Origin: Gorsachius magnificus
Lineage: Eukaryota > Chordata > Aves > Pelecaniformes > Ardeidae
Assembly (NCBI GenBank): GCA_034008185.1
Contig: CM067081.1
Span: 151,992,258 to 152,056,257 of the forward strand
Direction: 5' to 3'
Length of the DNA: 64,000 nt
Shown piece by piece: positions 47,812 through 60,600 of the stretch. The notes beneath the pieces are model-generated. The model saw nothing but the letters and a program-made list of their open reading frames with translations, did no database searches and was not told the origin of the DNA. The translations under genes were made by a program, and so were the position numbers. Numbering within the stretch: position 1 is the first letter of the stretch; each line of letters opens with the position of its first letter.

Positions 47812-50800
47812 GAAAGAAGAAGTATCTGTTCCTCAATAATACTTTATCTCCCTGTAATAGTCAAAATGAAACTGCTGAGCTAATGCTAGTGTGTGCAATT
47901 AGGTTTGTTTTTGAAACTTCCTTCTTTGTCTTGACTGTATTCCAGATACGTATTCTTGTTCTTCATACCTGCAGAAGATACAGCAAGTGTCTGACAGATA
48001 ACTCTAAAGTTGATAAAATTTCTTTGAACTTTTACTCATCTTGACACTTGAACTTTTAAACATCATTGTTGTATACGTATGTGTAGCAGGGGAAAGGGTT
48101 GGCTGAGAAACACATCTGTTGTTAAGAAGGCATTTTTAACTGACTTGTACAGTGTTGAATGTTAAATTTTATTTTATTTCTTTTTAAAATTGCTCTTAAA
48201 TGTAGTTAAACCACTCTGTATTTACAACAGACCTCTTTGGTGTCCTGTTCTGTCTTTATTTTATTTTTTTGTCTTTATTTTTTTTCTCTCCTTCTGTGTC
48301 CCTAGATATGATTCTTGAGGCTGAAGTAGGATTTTGAGGTTCCTGTTTTGTGGGCCAGTTTGCTCCATAAATAGAAAAGTAAATGGCTGGCTGCTTTTTC
48401 AGCAGGAAGTGTATACCGCCTTAGAGATTTGTCTGACCATCACTGAAAGTAACAGTCGTGCTGGTCGCTGTGGAACAGCAGTGAAATACAATAATAATAA
48501 TGGTAGAGGGGAATGCTGTAAAATAATGAACTGTCGTGTAGCAGTGGAATTCTGCCCTTTTTTTAGCATAATGTTTGTGGTTTCCAGTGGCTTCTACTTT
48601 TTGTCATGCTTGTTACATAGATATTTAAGCTTTTATATCAATACCTGATGGTAGTCGTAAAGTCACCTGGCCAATGATCACCTTCAGTGCAGAGTAGATT
48701 CCCACACATGTTGGGTACTGGTCACCCTTGTAACTACAGAGGAACGAAATCACATCTGCTTGTTACCTCAAAACTAGTAAATTGTAGATCATTCAGTTGC
48801 TTCTGATTCAAGAGAATGGGTATCAGAACTTCTGGCTAAAAGTTTATAGGCTGGAATAAATGTTTCCCAGTTGTCTTGAGTGGGTTAAAGTATCAGCTGG
48901 TTCTGGGGGTGTTAAAGGATGTGATGCTGTGCTTGTGGATCTGGGTTTCTTCCTGCACCTGTCTTTGATGTGCTTTTTCCAGCTGATGCTGTATGTGATA
49001 TATTTGAAACCTAAGTGTGGAGTACAGGTGTTACATAAAGAACCACTTTTTTTTTGTTGTTGTTGTGGTTTGGGCACCTTTACAGCACTTCTTCCTTCAT
49101 CATCTGTCTGAAGGGGTTGCTTTTAAGCTCTCCGAAGTATCACAGAAGAGATTTGATTGTCCATCATGTCACTTTTGATATCAATGCCATACAGACAGAT
49201 TTTTCAGTTTAAAACAACAAAAAAATAATCTAAAAAAAGTCATAGCTTATAGCTTAGTTGTAAGCACACTGTTATGTGGGGAAAACCTTAACACTTTTTC
49301 TTGGTTTTTTTTTCTAGATTTAGCCCTTTTAAGCCCTAAAATACTGGAAATTATACTTATGACCAATGCTGCTGTAAAAATTTCAAGAGGTAGCAATGCT
49401 GAGAGCCCTGTACATGAATAATCTTAAAATACCAAGAGAAATTTTCTATCTGCTGTCTTCCCATAAGCACCACGTATCACCCAGTAAAAATAGATTTGTG
49501 ATGATGTAGTAGTAGCAACATTCTCAGTCAAGTTGTTCCCTTCGGAGTGGGTTGTGTGGAACTGAATTCAGACTGGCACATGGGAGACTGGCAGCTCCGG
49601 TAGGGATGTGAGAAGGAAAAAAGCAACATTAGTTGCCTGTTTGGGATAGCTGTTTTGATGCTGAACCTGGGAAATCACGAGATGACTTTTAATGAAATCC
49701 CTAGTATCCTGGAAATTTGCATTCTTCTCCATGGAATTTTTCCTTACAAGGTCAGTACTTAAACTCCCTAGTGGCATTTTTTGAATATACTTTTAGAACA
49801 GCTAACTTTTTAAACTTGGCAGAAACAAGCAGCTGCAGCCCTAAAATGATCCTTGGCAGTTGACTACTGCTTTCCCCAGCTGGCAAGTTTTCCTGTTGTT
49901 TTCCTCTTCCCTTTTGTGTTGGGCAGTTGATTATATTTGCTGCTTCTGTGATGGGAAAGCAGTTTCCTCCATCCCATATTAGAACAAAATCTGACTTTTA
50001 TTTTGATTTCTGGGTCACTTTTTAAGCAGCGACATGAGAGAGAGGGGGGAAAAAACACCATGGGTGCCATCCAGAACTGCATGTTCGTTTTTCTTGCTTT
50101 ATAAATATCTGCACATCCTCAAGTAATTAATGATTGTTTCCTCCTTGTACGTTCATAGTCGGTGGTATTATTAATGCTATGGTTATCCTCATAGGAGTCC
50201 GCATGGAAAATTAAAGAATATGTTTTGAGGACAAAAAAGTCATTATAGAAGAAAAGAATTTGAACTTAGATTTCTTGGAAGTAATTCAGTAGCTTGCCAT
50301 CAGACTTGTTCTCTTTTTGCGTGGAATTGTTGACGTTTTAGATTATCTGTATAGGACATGTTACAATAATTCCTTCATTGATGTCTGTTTGGATTACAGC
50401 GTTTCCCAGGTTTTGTCATGGATGGCTTTCTCTTTTCTTGGTTGAAAGCATCTCTTAAGACAAATGCAGATATCTGTAAACTGTTTGTGCACTCGAACAT
50501 GAGGAGGACATGGGTGTCATGAGCACTCTTCTTTGAAAAGGACTAATGCGTCCTGTGCTCCATTCAAGTTTTAAATGGAGCTCATTTATCTCATAGAAGG
50601 TGAAACAACCTTTCTGAATCGAAGGGTTTATTAAACTAGCTTTCACATGTTTTCAGTGGTATGGTCTTGATAATTTGATTTCCTGTCTAAATTTAATCTC
50701 TCTGTTGCCCCGCACTACTCCTGTAAATTATTCCTCTCTACCCTAAATAAACTGTTTAAGAATTAATAGTTATAAGTAAAAATTCCAGATGAACGAAGAG

Positions 50801-51494
50801 TACAAATTAGTTTTTCCTGAGGTATGAACTGCATTGTTTTACGGGATATTTTAGTAGCTGTGAGTATTGTTGGCTTCCAAATTGATGACACATGTAGTGT
50901 TCCAGGGAATTTGCTTATGGCTTTAGCTAAGGTCCGGGGTGGTGGTGTGCTTCATCCATGGAAATTATCTGAAAACTTATTTTCTGTGAATAATGATAAA
51001 TTGATACTGCTATTATGTATGCTTTCTGGCTACTTCTGAATCCCACCTCTCCCTCCAAATAAAAGCCAAAGAACCCAAACCTGTTAATCTGACATTTAGT
51101 ATGTCTTTTTTTTATACAAAGAGTTGTGCCATGCCTTCATAGACTAAAAATGTAAAAATTCTTTCCCCTCTATAAAGTTACTGAGCTCCAAAACTCTTCA
51201 AAGGACCTTTTGAGAAAGAAACCCACCAAAACAGTTTTGCATAGTTCTTCTTGGCTCTTTCTTGTTTATGTTTTCCTTCTGTCATGTACACTAACAGTTC
51301 AGGGCAGGGAAAAATGTAAAACACTTGAAACTCAGCAGATGAAGAAAGATAATGGCTAACAGTTACTGATGACGTTCTTGTGGTACATAGAGTAAAGCAA
51401 TTTGCACAGTGTTAAACTGTGGTTTTCAAGCTTTGGAGGAGGAGCCACCTCATCCTGCTGTATTTACATTTTTCGAATGTTGCCCTTTGGGTAG

Positions 51495-51618
51495 GGACAA
51501 GATGGTCAGACGGTGATTCTGGGAATGGCTCTGGCTCCCAAAGCAATTTCACTAGTCCTCTGGAGGACAGCGGTCAATTGACAAGCCAGCCAAATTACAG
51601 TTATTGCCTGGAAGACAG
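51495..51618 (+). CDS. Candidate coding exon, Ser/Asn/Gly-rich
   Basis: A pyrimidine-containing acceptor (ending gtag at 51494) and a consensus donor (GACAG|GTAAGG at 51618|51619) bracket 124 bases. One frame is open, with two leading and two trailing bases and 40 full codons, reading TRWSDGDSGNGSGSQSNF and later SPLEDSGQLTSQPNYSYC. The composition is typical of a disordered, phosphorylatable region of a vertebrate cytoplasmic or nuclear protein. Its trailing phase fits the candidate exon at 57632. I do not recognise the protein. An old CR1 begins about 36 bases after the donor. A chance open frame remains possible. Confidence 0.4.
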
Positions 51619-51654
51619 GTAAGGGAGAGGAATTCCTTTTTCTTGTGTTACTAG

Positions 51655-52525
51655 CAGGGTTGATACTGTTCCATATTACCGTTAACTACCTGGGCAATGG
51701 AAAGAAGGGCATCTTCAGCAAGTTTGTGGGTGATACTACATGGGGTGGGAGCAGTTGATACTGGTAGGGTAGGGATGCTTTTCAGATGGAATTTGTCAGG
51801 CTGGAGAAATGGATTGAGAGAAACCTCATGCAGTTCATCATGGGCAAATGAAAGTTTTAATATCTGGGTTGGAAAATCTCTGTACAGTAGCACAGGCCAG
51901 TGGCTGGAGAGCAGTGCTGCAGCAAAAGACGTGGGGAGCTGATAAAGAGGAATGTGAGTCGGCAGTGTGCCCTTGTGGTGAAACAGGACCAGCTGCAGCA
52001 GGCCAAGGAAAGGGAGTCTTTCAGTGGCAGTTCTGTGCCTGTGAAACCACATCTGGAGTGTTGTGTCCAGTTCTGGGCTCCCCGATGCAAGGAACATGCT
52101 GATGAACTGGGGCAAGTCCAGTTGACCAAGATGATCGGGGCCGATGCATATGACATAAGAGCCTGACAGAACTGTGTTTGTCCAGAAGACACATCCGTGG
52201 AGTAACTAACTACTATTTTTTGTCACCTAATAGGGGAGTACAGAGGTGACCGGAGACAGACTCTTAGAGACAAATAATGTTAGCACAAGTGGCAACAGAT
52301 GCAACAAGTGAAATTCCAATTACACATCAGGGGAAGAAAAATTTGACATCAGCATGGTCAAACACTGAAAGAGGTGCCCAGAGGGCCTGTGGGATCTCTT
52401 TCCTTGGAGGCACTCAAAGCTCAACTGCCAAGGCCTTGAGCAGCTTGATCTAAGCTGGCCCTACTCTGAGCAGGGCATCAGACCAGGTGACCTTAGTGGT
52501 TCCTTCAAAACTAAATTACTGTATG
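51655..52525 (+). mobile_element. Old, diverged CR1 LINE fragment
   Basis: The sequence follows the CR1 ORF2 3' half on the plus strand with heavy divergence: a cagcaagtttgtgggtgata phrase near 51715, aggctggagaaatgg near 51798, and cacatctggagtgttgtgtc near 52050. It closes with the 3' end phrase ggcactcaaagctcaactgc (52410) and a decayed tail near 52525 that lacks a clear ATTCTATG repeat. Stops and indels are frequent. Minus-strand frames over it (51651-52115, 154 codons) are antisense shadows. Confidence 0.85.
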
Positions 52526-53159
52526 AGCTGAGGTTGGGGGGAGAGTGGCTTGAACCAGATGGGGTGTGACAACACTTGTTAAATTGTGATCTGCAGATGT
52601 TCCTGTAAGAGTGTAGATGCTTGACTGCTTAGCTGGAAATACAAATGGACCAAAGCATACAGACTGTTTCCTTTTATTTTTTTTCTTAGTTCGTTCAATA
52701 ATATGCACTAACACTTAGGGCAGTGACTGCCTTACAGGAGTGAGACAGTAAGAATGGATTACAGGAGGGGCTGCACTGGAGAAGCCTTTACTGAAATAGT
52801 CTTTGTTGTTGGCTGCTGTTCTGTGTAAGGAAGATAAAAGTTTTGCCTCCTGCGGAAAAGACAGAGAAACTTCTTTGTCCTGGATAACAAAAGAAACCAT
52901 GCAGAGTGGTGTGGTCGTGATTCATGCTCCCTCTAGTCCAGCACCTTAGCTGCAAGAACTTTTCTCCTGTGGGTAATTTTATTTGGCTTCCACATCTTCG
53001 TTTTGCAAGGAAGTAATTAAATTATATACTCACTAAATATATCATATGTGGTATTATATCTTGAAACATCTTCCTTGTCTTGTAGTTACTGTGATCATCT
53101 GTCCTGAAGGAACCATAGACTTAATATAGAACTTTTTCTTGAACAGTTATTTGTAAAGG
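52526..53159. other. Unique DNA between CR1 and solo LTR
   Basis: About 630 bases of non-repetitive sequence. Nothing recognisable is seen in it. Confidence 0.4.
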
Positions 53160-54117
53160 TGTGGTGGGTTGACCCTGGCTGGATGCCAGTACCTGCCAAA
53201 GCTGCTCTATCACTCCCCCTCCTCAGCTGGACAGGGGAGAGAAAATATAACGAAAGGCTCATGTGTTGAAGGAAGGATGGGGGAGATCATTCAGCAATTA
53301 CTCTCTGGGCAAAACAGACTTGACATGGGGAAATCAGTTTAATTTATTACAAATCAAATCAGAGTAGGATAATGAGAAACAAAACCCAAATCTTAAAACA
53401 CCTTTCCCCCACCTCTCCCTTCTTCCTGGGCTCAACCTCACTCCCAATTTTCTCTACCTCCTCCCCCCGAGCAGCGCAGGGGGATGGGGAATGGGGGTTG
53501 GGGTCAGTTCATCACATGCTGTCTCTGCCGCTCCTTCCTCCTCAGGGGGAGGACTCCTCACACTCTGCCCCTGCTCCAGCATGGAGTCCCTCTCATGGCA
53601 GACAGTCCTCCATGAACTGCTCCAGTGTGGGTCTCCCGGTCTCCGGGGAACCCTTCGGGGGTGGGCTCCGGGGTCACAGCCTCCTTCGGGCTCTGGTGTG
53701 GGGTCCTCCCTGGGCTGCAGATGGATGTCTGCTCCACCTGGACCTCCCTGGGGCTGCAGGGGGACAGCCTGCCTCACCATGGGCTTCACCACGGGCTGCA
53801 GGGGAATTTCTGCTCCGGTCCCTGGAGCACCTCCTTCTTCACTGACCTTGGTGTCTGCAGGGCTGCTCCTCTCACATATTCTCACTCCTCTCTCTGGCTG
53901 CAGTTGTGCAGGTTCCCTCTCCCCCATTTCTTAAATACATTATCCCAGAGGTGCTACCCCTCGGCTGATGGGCTTGGCCTTGGCCAGTGGTGGGTCTGCC
54001 TTGGAGCTGGCTGGCATTGGCTCTATCAGCAACAAGGGAAGCTTCTAGCAGCTTCTCACAGAAGTCACCCCTGTAAGGCCCCCAACCCCCCCAACCTTGC
54101 CACACAAAACCAATACA
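53160..54117 (-). mobile_element. Second solo LTR of the same family
   Basis: The ends TGTGGTGG and CCAATACA and the order of blocks match the LTR at 21211-22304, and the orientation is the same. The minus-strand AATAAA (plus TTTATT 53343-53348) and the TATA-like TATTTAAG (around 53930-53946) are in equivalent places. It is shorter than the first copy (958 against 1094 bases) mainly because fewer internal repeat units remain, but it retains the roughly 40 bases near 53985-54025 that the first copy lacks. Flanking bases (aaagg before, tctga after) do not match, so the target duplication has decayed or the ends are rearranged. No internal retroviral sequence is present. Confidence 0.85.
53575..53830. 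repeat. Shortened tandem array in second LTR
   Basis: Units of the ctccagtgtgggtc type occur near 53575, 53620 and in a degraded form at 53660-53700. The frames of 147-165 codons on the plus strand and 157 on the minus strand over this LTR arise from the low-complexity array and are not genes. Confidence 0.6.
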
Positions 54118-57100
54118 TCTGAGTATAGAACATGGAGCTCTTCTGGCTGCAGTATGTCTTCCCATGTGCAACTGATTTCAAAGTTGTGATGAGGATGTCC
54201 TTAACCATAAAAAGATTAGGAAGCAGCTAAAGAATCGGTAGCAATGTTTTGCACTCTGAAATGGTGAGTCAGAGTCATGGGTGTATGTGGCCATGGACTT
54301 GGCAAAATGCAGGGCAGCTGTTCAGAATCTGCAGTAAAGGGAGAGGGATCCAAATAAAAGTGGGTATCTTGGTTTTAATTTTTTTAATGGCATTGATCAC
54401 CTAAACACTTCTGTACTTAAAAACAAATTTTGAAAAAATTTACAGTCTGTATTTGCTAAATAGTAATGTAGATAGCACAGAGGTTGTGACATGAAGTAAA
54501 CTTAAAGAGCTTTTGAGCTTGTTTAGCTCCATGAGCTATTTCCAGTTTACTTGGCTCTTGCTGCATAAAAAAGTCTTGTGTGCTGCCACTGCTGATTAAT
54601 ATAATTTACTGTTTTAATTCAGAGGGACACATACAGAATATATAACTGTAAGGTCAATCAGATGTTGGCAACCTGATGCGATTTGAACATGACTAATAAT
54701 AACTGCAGGGCCTGGCTTGTTTACAGACTTGAAAAACAGCCTCTCTGCCCACCCCCCCAAACTCTCACCTCCTCTGAAATGAAAACAAGCTTTGGTGCTT
54801 ATGTGCATGTCAGTGGTCTCTAGCAGCTCTTCCTTTCCTTTAGCTTTCTTGCTTGCAAATCTGTGAGCCACATGCTGGACTGGATGAGCCTCAGTTTTTT
54901 GTTACCAAAATTTTCTGTTTCAAGGACTTTGCTTTTTTTTCTTACTGGCTATTCTACTGAAATTGGATGTTGAGTAGATGAGTCTAACGTTCTGCAAAGC
55001 CCCTGTTCCCAGAATACCTGTGGGTTTGTCCCTTGGCTGTGACGTAGTGTATGAGCAACAAAATCTAAAAAGGGAATAATCATTCATCTTTATGTTTATT
55101 TAAAAAGAAAAATTTATTGAATATAATAAAACATAGCTATTGTTCTGTTATTACCCTGGAAATGGGAGAGACCATGGTGTGAATGTGGAAAAATTCCTCT
55201 GAAGACACATAACATTTTTTGCTTATTCTGGGTTAGAGGTTGGTAGTCATCTTAAAATATGGGCCATCACGTTTGCCATCATGTACTGTACTTATGTAAG
55301 CTTCCTGTGTATCCCGAGAGAACTTCTCAGATCTCTCTGCTCCCAAATCTAAACACCATAAAGCCCTTGAATCTCCAGAGAGATTGCTGAGGAAGACACT
55401 TAAGGATTCTTGTGGTTTACAGTGTCCTCATAGTCCAAATAACTATGACTAGAGTCTCTTTGAGCTATTTCTTCAGTGTTTCCTGAACTCTTGGTGAAAC
55501 AAAATGGTTGAATTTTCCTTTTTGAAATAAAACATTGAGCAATTTCTCCCTCTGGTCAATAAGCGACATAGGTGCCAGCTGCTGCTTTAGAGGGAGGTGG
55601 TAAATGGACAGGATGTATATTGTATTGAGAGGAACACGCTCACGGTCAGTTTGGCAATCTTCCACTGCTTCTGTGTGTTGTGTTGATTCAGCTTAAGTAT
55701 TTATATCCATTTTTAGTGTTGCTTTTGATAAATCCCAAATGTAGATGTCTTTGGTTTGACAACTGAGTGTCTTAAATTTGGATGTGCTAAGTCTTCTCTG
55801 AATTGAGGAGTGGATGCATTTGGGAGATTATTTGTTTTGGATCATGTAGGACTGAACTAAAAGCCTATTCTGGGGTGCTCTGCCTATTCTGGTGCTTCTG
55901 TAGCTTCCAGGTAAGAATGTCACAACTTACTAAAGTCTCTACGCATTATGGAACAGAGTAACTGATTAACAGATGAATGTGAAACCTGTTAAACATTTTG
56001 CTGTATTGTGTTCCATTATAGTATGTGAATGCCTTAAAACTAGATTTGGATTTACTGAAGCAATAAAAATACTGTTTGGAGAGACAAAAAAAAAAATCAG
56101 TCTTACGGTGCAGCCTTAATTATTTGTCATAAAAGGCTTAATGTAAGTTTAAATAAAATAGAAATTAGGATAAATGGCAGTGTAATATATGATATTAAGT
56201 TATTTGTATTCTAGGTAATTGTGGTCCAGATGAATAAGTGCTCTTTTGTGGACTGTTGGATGCAGGTGTTTTCCTGTTGATGACAGCAATCACTCCTAAA
56301 GGTTATAGTGCTGAAATCAAATGTAACTCTGCCAAATGAAAAGCAGAATTTTTGTTGCATTCATATTTGTTCAGCTATCACTTCCTTCTATAGCCTGAAA
56401 TTGCAGGAAGAAAGAGAGTGTGAAAATTCAGTGTCTGCCGTTAAAGTTGCAGGAGGGTGGTGGAAGTAACGTGACCAAAAAGATCATTATAATGCACACT
56501 GAGCTTTCAAGTACTAGCTTCATGGCCTGAAGGGAAGGGTGAGGAAGGTTTCTGGATGAGATAGTGGACAGTGTTAGAGCTGTTTAAAAACCATTTTCTC
56601 TGGGAATGATGAGGATCTTAGTCCAACTACCAGTAAGGTGAAACTGAGAGAGTGGTTGACTTAACACTAGTAGCTTCAGATGGCTTTCTAGTGAAGAACC
56701 ATTGAAAAAGAAAAAAAAGATATCTTGAATTAATTAGCTGAACTGTCTGGCTGCACTGTATTTTTCTTTCCTTTCTATTAGGCTGCAGTAGGTGTAGTAC
56801 GTGCGTTTGATGATCTGGTGGTCTTGCAGGCATCTTCCCAGGATGCTTCAGGGCTGAGCACTGGACTATGTTGTCTCCTAGTATTTCTTTCACTCATGCA
56901 TTTCTAGAACTGTCTTATTGATCATTAAATGCAACTTTCTGAAATCTAAATTTTCACACTTCATGAAGCAGTAGTGCAGTACACACGTGCTCCATTTTGG
57001 TTTATCTCATAGTGCCTCCTGTTTTAAAAAAATCAGTTTGAGGAGGAGGTACTTCAGTGGAGTCTTCCTAGTGCAGCTGGCACTGTTTTCCAGGGACCCT

Positions 57101-57631
57101 TAGCATGTATGGGACAATTTGTCTTGACTTCGCAAGCATTTATCCATTTGTTTTTCTGCTTTGCATTATGGTTGTATTTTACTGTTATGAAAGTCAGCAA
57201 AGTCTTCAGTAGTTTCTCAAAATAAAAGGACACAAAAACCCCCAAAACCACGGTAAAAGACTGTGTCTTTTTATTTGCTTAATTTTATCACTTTCTTATG
57301 ATTTCAAATTTTTCCCAACATGAGGCTGTAAAACTCTTCCATGTTGCACCTCAGATTTTGTTGCCAGGAATTGGGACTTCTAATATATTGAGAGGTAATG
57401 ATACTACCTGTTTTTTCAATAATCCTTTTTTACAGCTGATGCCTGTAAGTTGTGCTTTTAAAGGGATTCACACATTGCAACTTCAAAGGAAGACGACTGT
57501 GTGAAAGAGGCAGTTAGCTACACATAGTGGTTTGGATGACACAGCTTACACCTCATGTCTTTGGAAATCTGTTGAAATAGGCTTGGTTTTTTTTTTTCTC
57601 CCCCTGCATGGGATGTACCTAAAATGAGCAG
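54118..57631. other. Probable intron
   Basis: AT-rich DNA without recognised repeats, RNA genes or credible exons. A pyrimidine tract plus AG near 56780 opens a short frame that I could not connect in phase to the other candidate exons. Confidence 0.35.
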
Positions 57632-57684
57632 TGGAGTATTTAATGGACTTCTAAAGAAGCTGCATGGAGCGGGTAGTGTGACAG
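57632..57684 (+). CDS. Candidate small coding exon
   Basis: A long T/C tract (57582-57606) followed by the first credible AG (CAG at 57629-57631) and a consensus donor (ACAG|GTGAGT at 57684|57685) define a 53-base exon. With one leading base from the exon at 51618 the frame reads GVFNGLLKKLHGAGSVT and leaves one base for the next exon. Read alone, an ATG at 57624 would give MSSGVFNG, so it could also be a first coding exon. The short amphipathic stretch LLKKLHG is the only motif. The family is not recognised. Confidence 0.35.
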
Positions 57685-60600
57685 GTGAGTATCTGGCTGT
57701 CTAGAAAACCTTCTAAAGAAAGCTGCTGGCATCATCTCTGCCTGATGCCATGGGATTTCGTCGTAAGGTTTTGTCACTGTGGCATGCTGGAAAATATCAA
57801 GTCTTTATTCTGCCTGAAAATTCTTGAGTACCACTTCAGTAATAGTCAACACGGAGAAGAGTCAGAAGGTTTTGGCAGTCACTGCTTCTGTGTTTCTATG
57901 CTGAATTTTGCATGGCTCAAGTGTGTAGCAGTAGAAGGCTCAAAGGCCTTCTGCTGAATTTGGGTATAAAGACCACAAAGATGAGAAGCAAAAATGGAAG
58001 AGCACCAAATGCAAATTATAAGACTGTTGTGTTTACGAGTTTCCTAGTCCTGGAAGATAACATAACTTGCTACTAGACAGTTTAATGGTATGAAAAGAGC
58101 AGTGAAACTACAAGTGGAAGCAACTTACACAAATCCTTTCTCTGAACTTATTCATGTGTTTCTAGTACTTCACAAACTAATACATAGAACTGCTCTTCTA
58201 TATTGAGTGACAGCTATTCTACATTGCTAGAGCTGGCCATTATTTTCTTACGAAGTGAGATTTCTTAAAAGGTCTTAAAGATGTGACTGGAATATAGCTT
58301 ATATAATGTGGAAGAGAACATAGATGTAGAGTTCTCCTTATTGATGACACTAAGTCAAGTGAATTTTGACCTGTAAGGATTTTATTTCCTTTTAAAGAAA
58401 CATTTTCTTTGACTTAAGTGTCCACTCGCACAATCTGCTGTTAGTATATGTTGAAATATTTCTCGTTGCTTATTTCCTGAGCTATGTCAGTAAGTTACGA
58501 AATTCAGAACTTCCTTTTTTATATAATGAGTTGATCATGTTCATTCTATGCCCAGTTTAAGGACTGTCTCCTATATGGGTAGTTACTTGCACAAAACCAT
58601 TGGAATGTAAGGATTTCCGCTTGCAGTAATGACATTCCTATATAAGGCATGGGTAGCTGTAAGTAAACCTCTTTTTTTTTTTGTCTGCTTTTTTTGATAG
58701 TTTACTGTTACTGAAGTAAACTTATGACCTGTGAGAGAGTCTCAGAAATATTTGAAAATATTTACATGGTTTTCTCATCCTGGCCTGTAGCTGATATACT
58801 TATAGATCTCTCTTAAAGAATTAGAAGACAGCAGGAGTCAAGTGTTCTCTCTGTCATCAAACTTGTCCATGCAGGTGTGCATTCTGTAGCCTCAATCTAG
58901 TTTTTCCTGCTAATATCAACAACAAAGCATGTCTGCTGCTGTTGAGGAAGGAAAAATCGTCTGTCAGTGTCCAAGGGCAGCTGCACTGAACTGAATTCTC
59001 ATTGCTTGGATGAGCAGGAGAGGAAGCAAAACACGAGTGTGTTGATCCAAGGCAGCTATCCCTGCAATGAGAAGTCGAATCTTGTGACCTTCCTCACAGC
59101 ACACGATGGATTTGTGTTCAAATTTGAACTTATTTTCTGACACTTTCCTAACCTTTCCTTCCTATTTTTCAGTCACATGCAGTCTGAGAACAGTGATGGA
59201 TCTTTGAGAATATAGATGGGAGGGAAGTGGTGCATGTCACTGCAGCCCACCCACATCATTAGCTGGCAGCCCATCGCCAAATGTTCTGCTTTCTTGAAAG
59301 TGAAGTTTAGGTAATACTTACATCTACTGGTGTGCCTGTATTCTAGCTGTTTAAAATGTGAGTACAGGCAGACTGGATGGAGAATATTTCACTCTAATCT
59401 ATATATACACATTTACACTATATTGTATTACTTGAGGGACATACAAATGCTGTTAAATCTTCATCCCTGTTTGAACTGCATGGATTTGACTCAATGAGCT
59501 CACCAGTGCTATAGCAAAGATGATCAAAACTTCAAAAGTGTTTAAAAAATTTTTTTTTTGTGAGCAAAATAAGTTTATTAGTTCCGCTTTGTGCGTATAT
59601 ATGTCAGTTGTTACTCATTTCTCAGAATGTCTAGGAGTCTTTCTTTGTAGGTATGTCTTGATCTGTTATTTTTTTCCTTATGTGTAGTAAGCACTTCAGC
59701 AATTAAAGACAGACTATAAAAAGTCTAGATCTTTCAAGGTATTGGAGTGACCCGTGTGCTAATATCCTTCCGTGGCCCCTTGTAGCAAAAGAATAAAATC
59801 CTTGAAAGATACATCTCCCTCTTTGTATTGTATGTTAAAACCAATAATAATACAAGCCTCCGTGATACTGTTACTGCAAGCAAAGTGCTATACAGTAGTA
59901 GGCTATACTGGGCCCATTATTTATATTGAAAATAATCTGAAAAAGAGATGACAGGTGGTTTTGTGCTGTATGCCTCTAATGCTATACATCTGTCATGGGT
60001 CCACCTGGAAGCCCCAACTGCGACCAAGACCCCCAGTACTCATCAGACTTTTCTAAATAGTCACTGCCAAAACCTTCAGTTTTTTTGCAGATGTGAAACT
60101 GGTTGCTCATTGTTGTGGGAGGAGGTAGACTGCAAAGAGAACTTTGAGCCGTTGAAATATATACAAAATAAAATGAGGAATATTTTGGGTGGCTCAGTAG
60201 AACACAAAGTTACTGTCAGCCTAAGTGGTACTGTAAATATGGGTTGTAAAAAATCTAATTCACTTTTGTAAGATGGCATGGGAGGTAGGTGGGATTTTTA
60301 GCTTTTGTTGGTGTGGTCTTGGCAGCTACCAGTAAATCCTGCGATACCACTTTTCCTTTCTGCTTGGCATTGGACCTGTTGGCTGTGGGCATGGATGGGG
60401 CATGCTCCACGATTGCCTGATCAAATACCTGAGCCTGGTTTCTTTAGACAGCTGACTGCTGGCTGTTCTGTCAACCTGCTGAAGCGGCTTCAGGCTAGGG
60501 AAAAGCAAGGTGTTTAGTAAAATTAATCTGTTGCTTGGTCAGAAAACTGTTACAGACTGCTCAGAAAAGTGTTTGTGTTGGATTGAACACAGATGTTTCT

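Larger units (their letters stand above)
41004..51494. other. Long AT-rich stretch, probable intron
   Basis: No recognised element apart from those listed separately. Strong pyrimidine tracts followed by AG occur at about 48305 and 49317, but the frames behind them stop quickly or lack a donor. Minus frames at 42116-42484 and 42600-43013 (122 and 137 codons) have no recognisable domain or splice context. Confidence 0.4.

Noticed and set aside
48305..48660. Exon behind a strong pyrimidine tract at 48305
   Set aside because: The frames behind it stop early or lack a convincing donor; T-rich tracts ending in AG are common in this DNA.
51651..52192. 154- and 111-codon minus-strand ORFs
   Set aside because: Antisense to the old CR1 fragment.
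53372..54122. Frames of 147-165 codons on both strands
   Set aside because: Same LTR family as above; low-complexity composition and overlapping on both strands.
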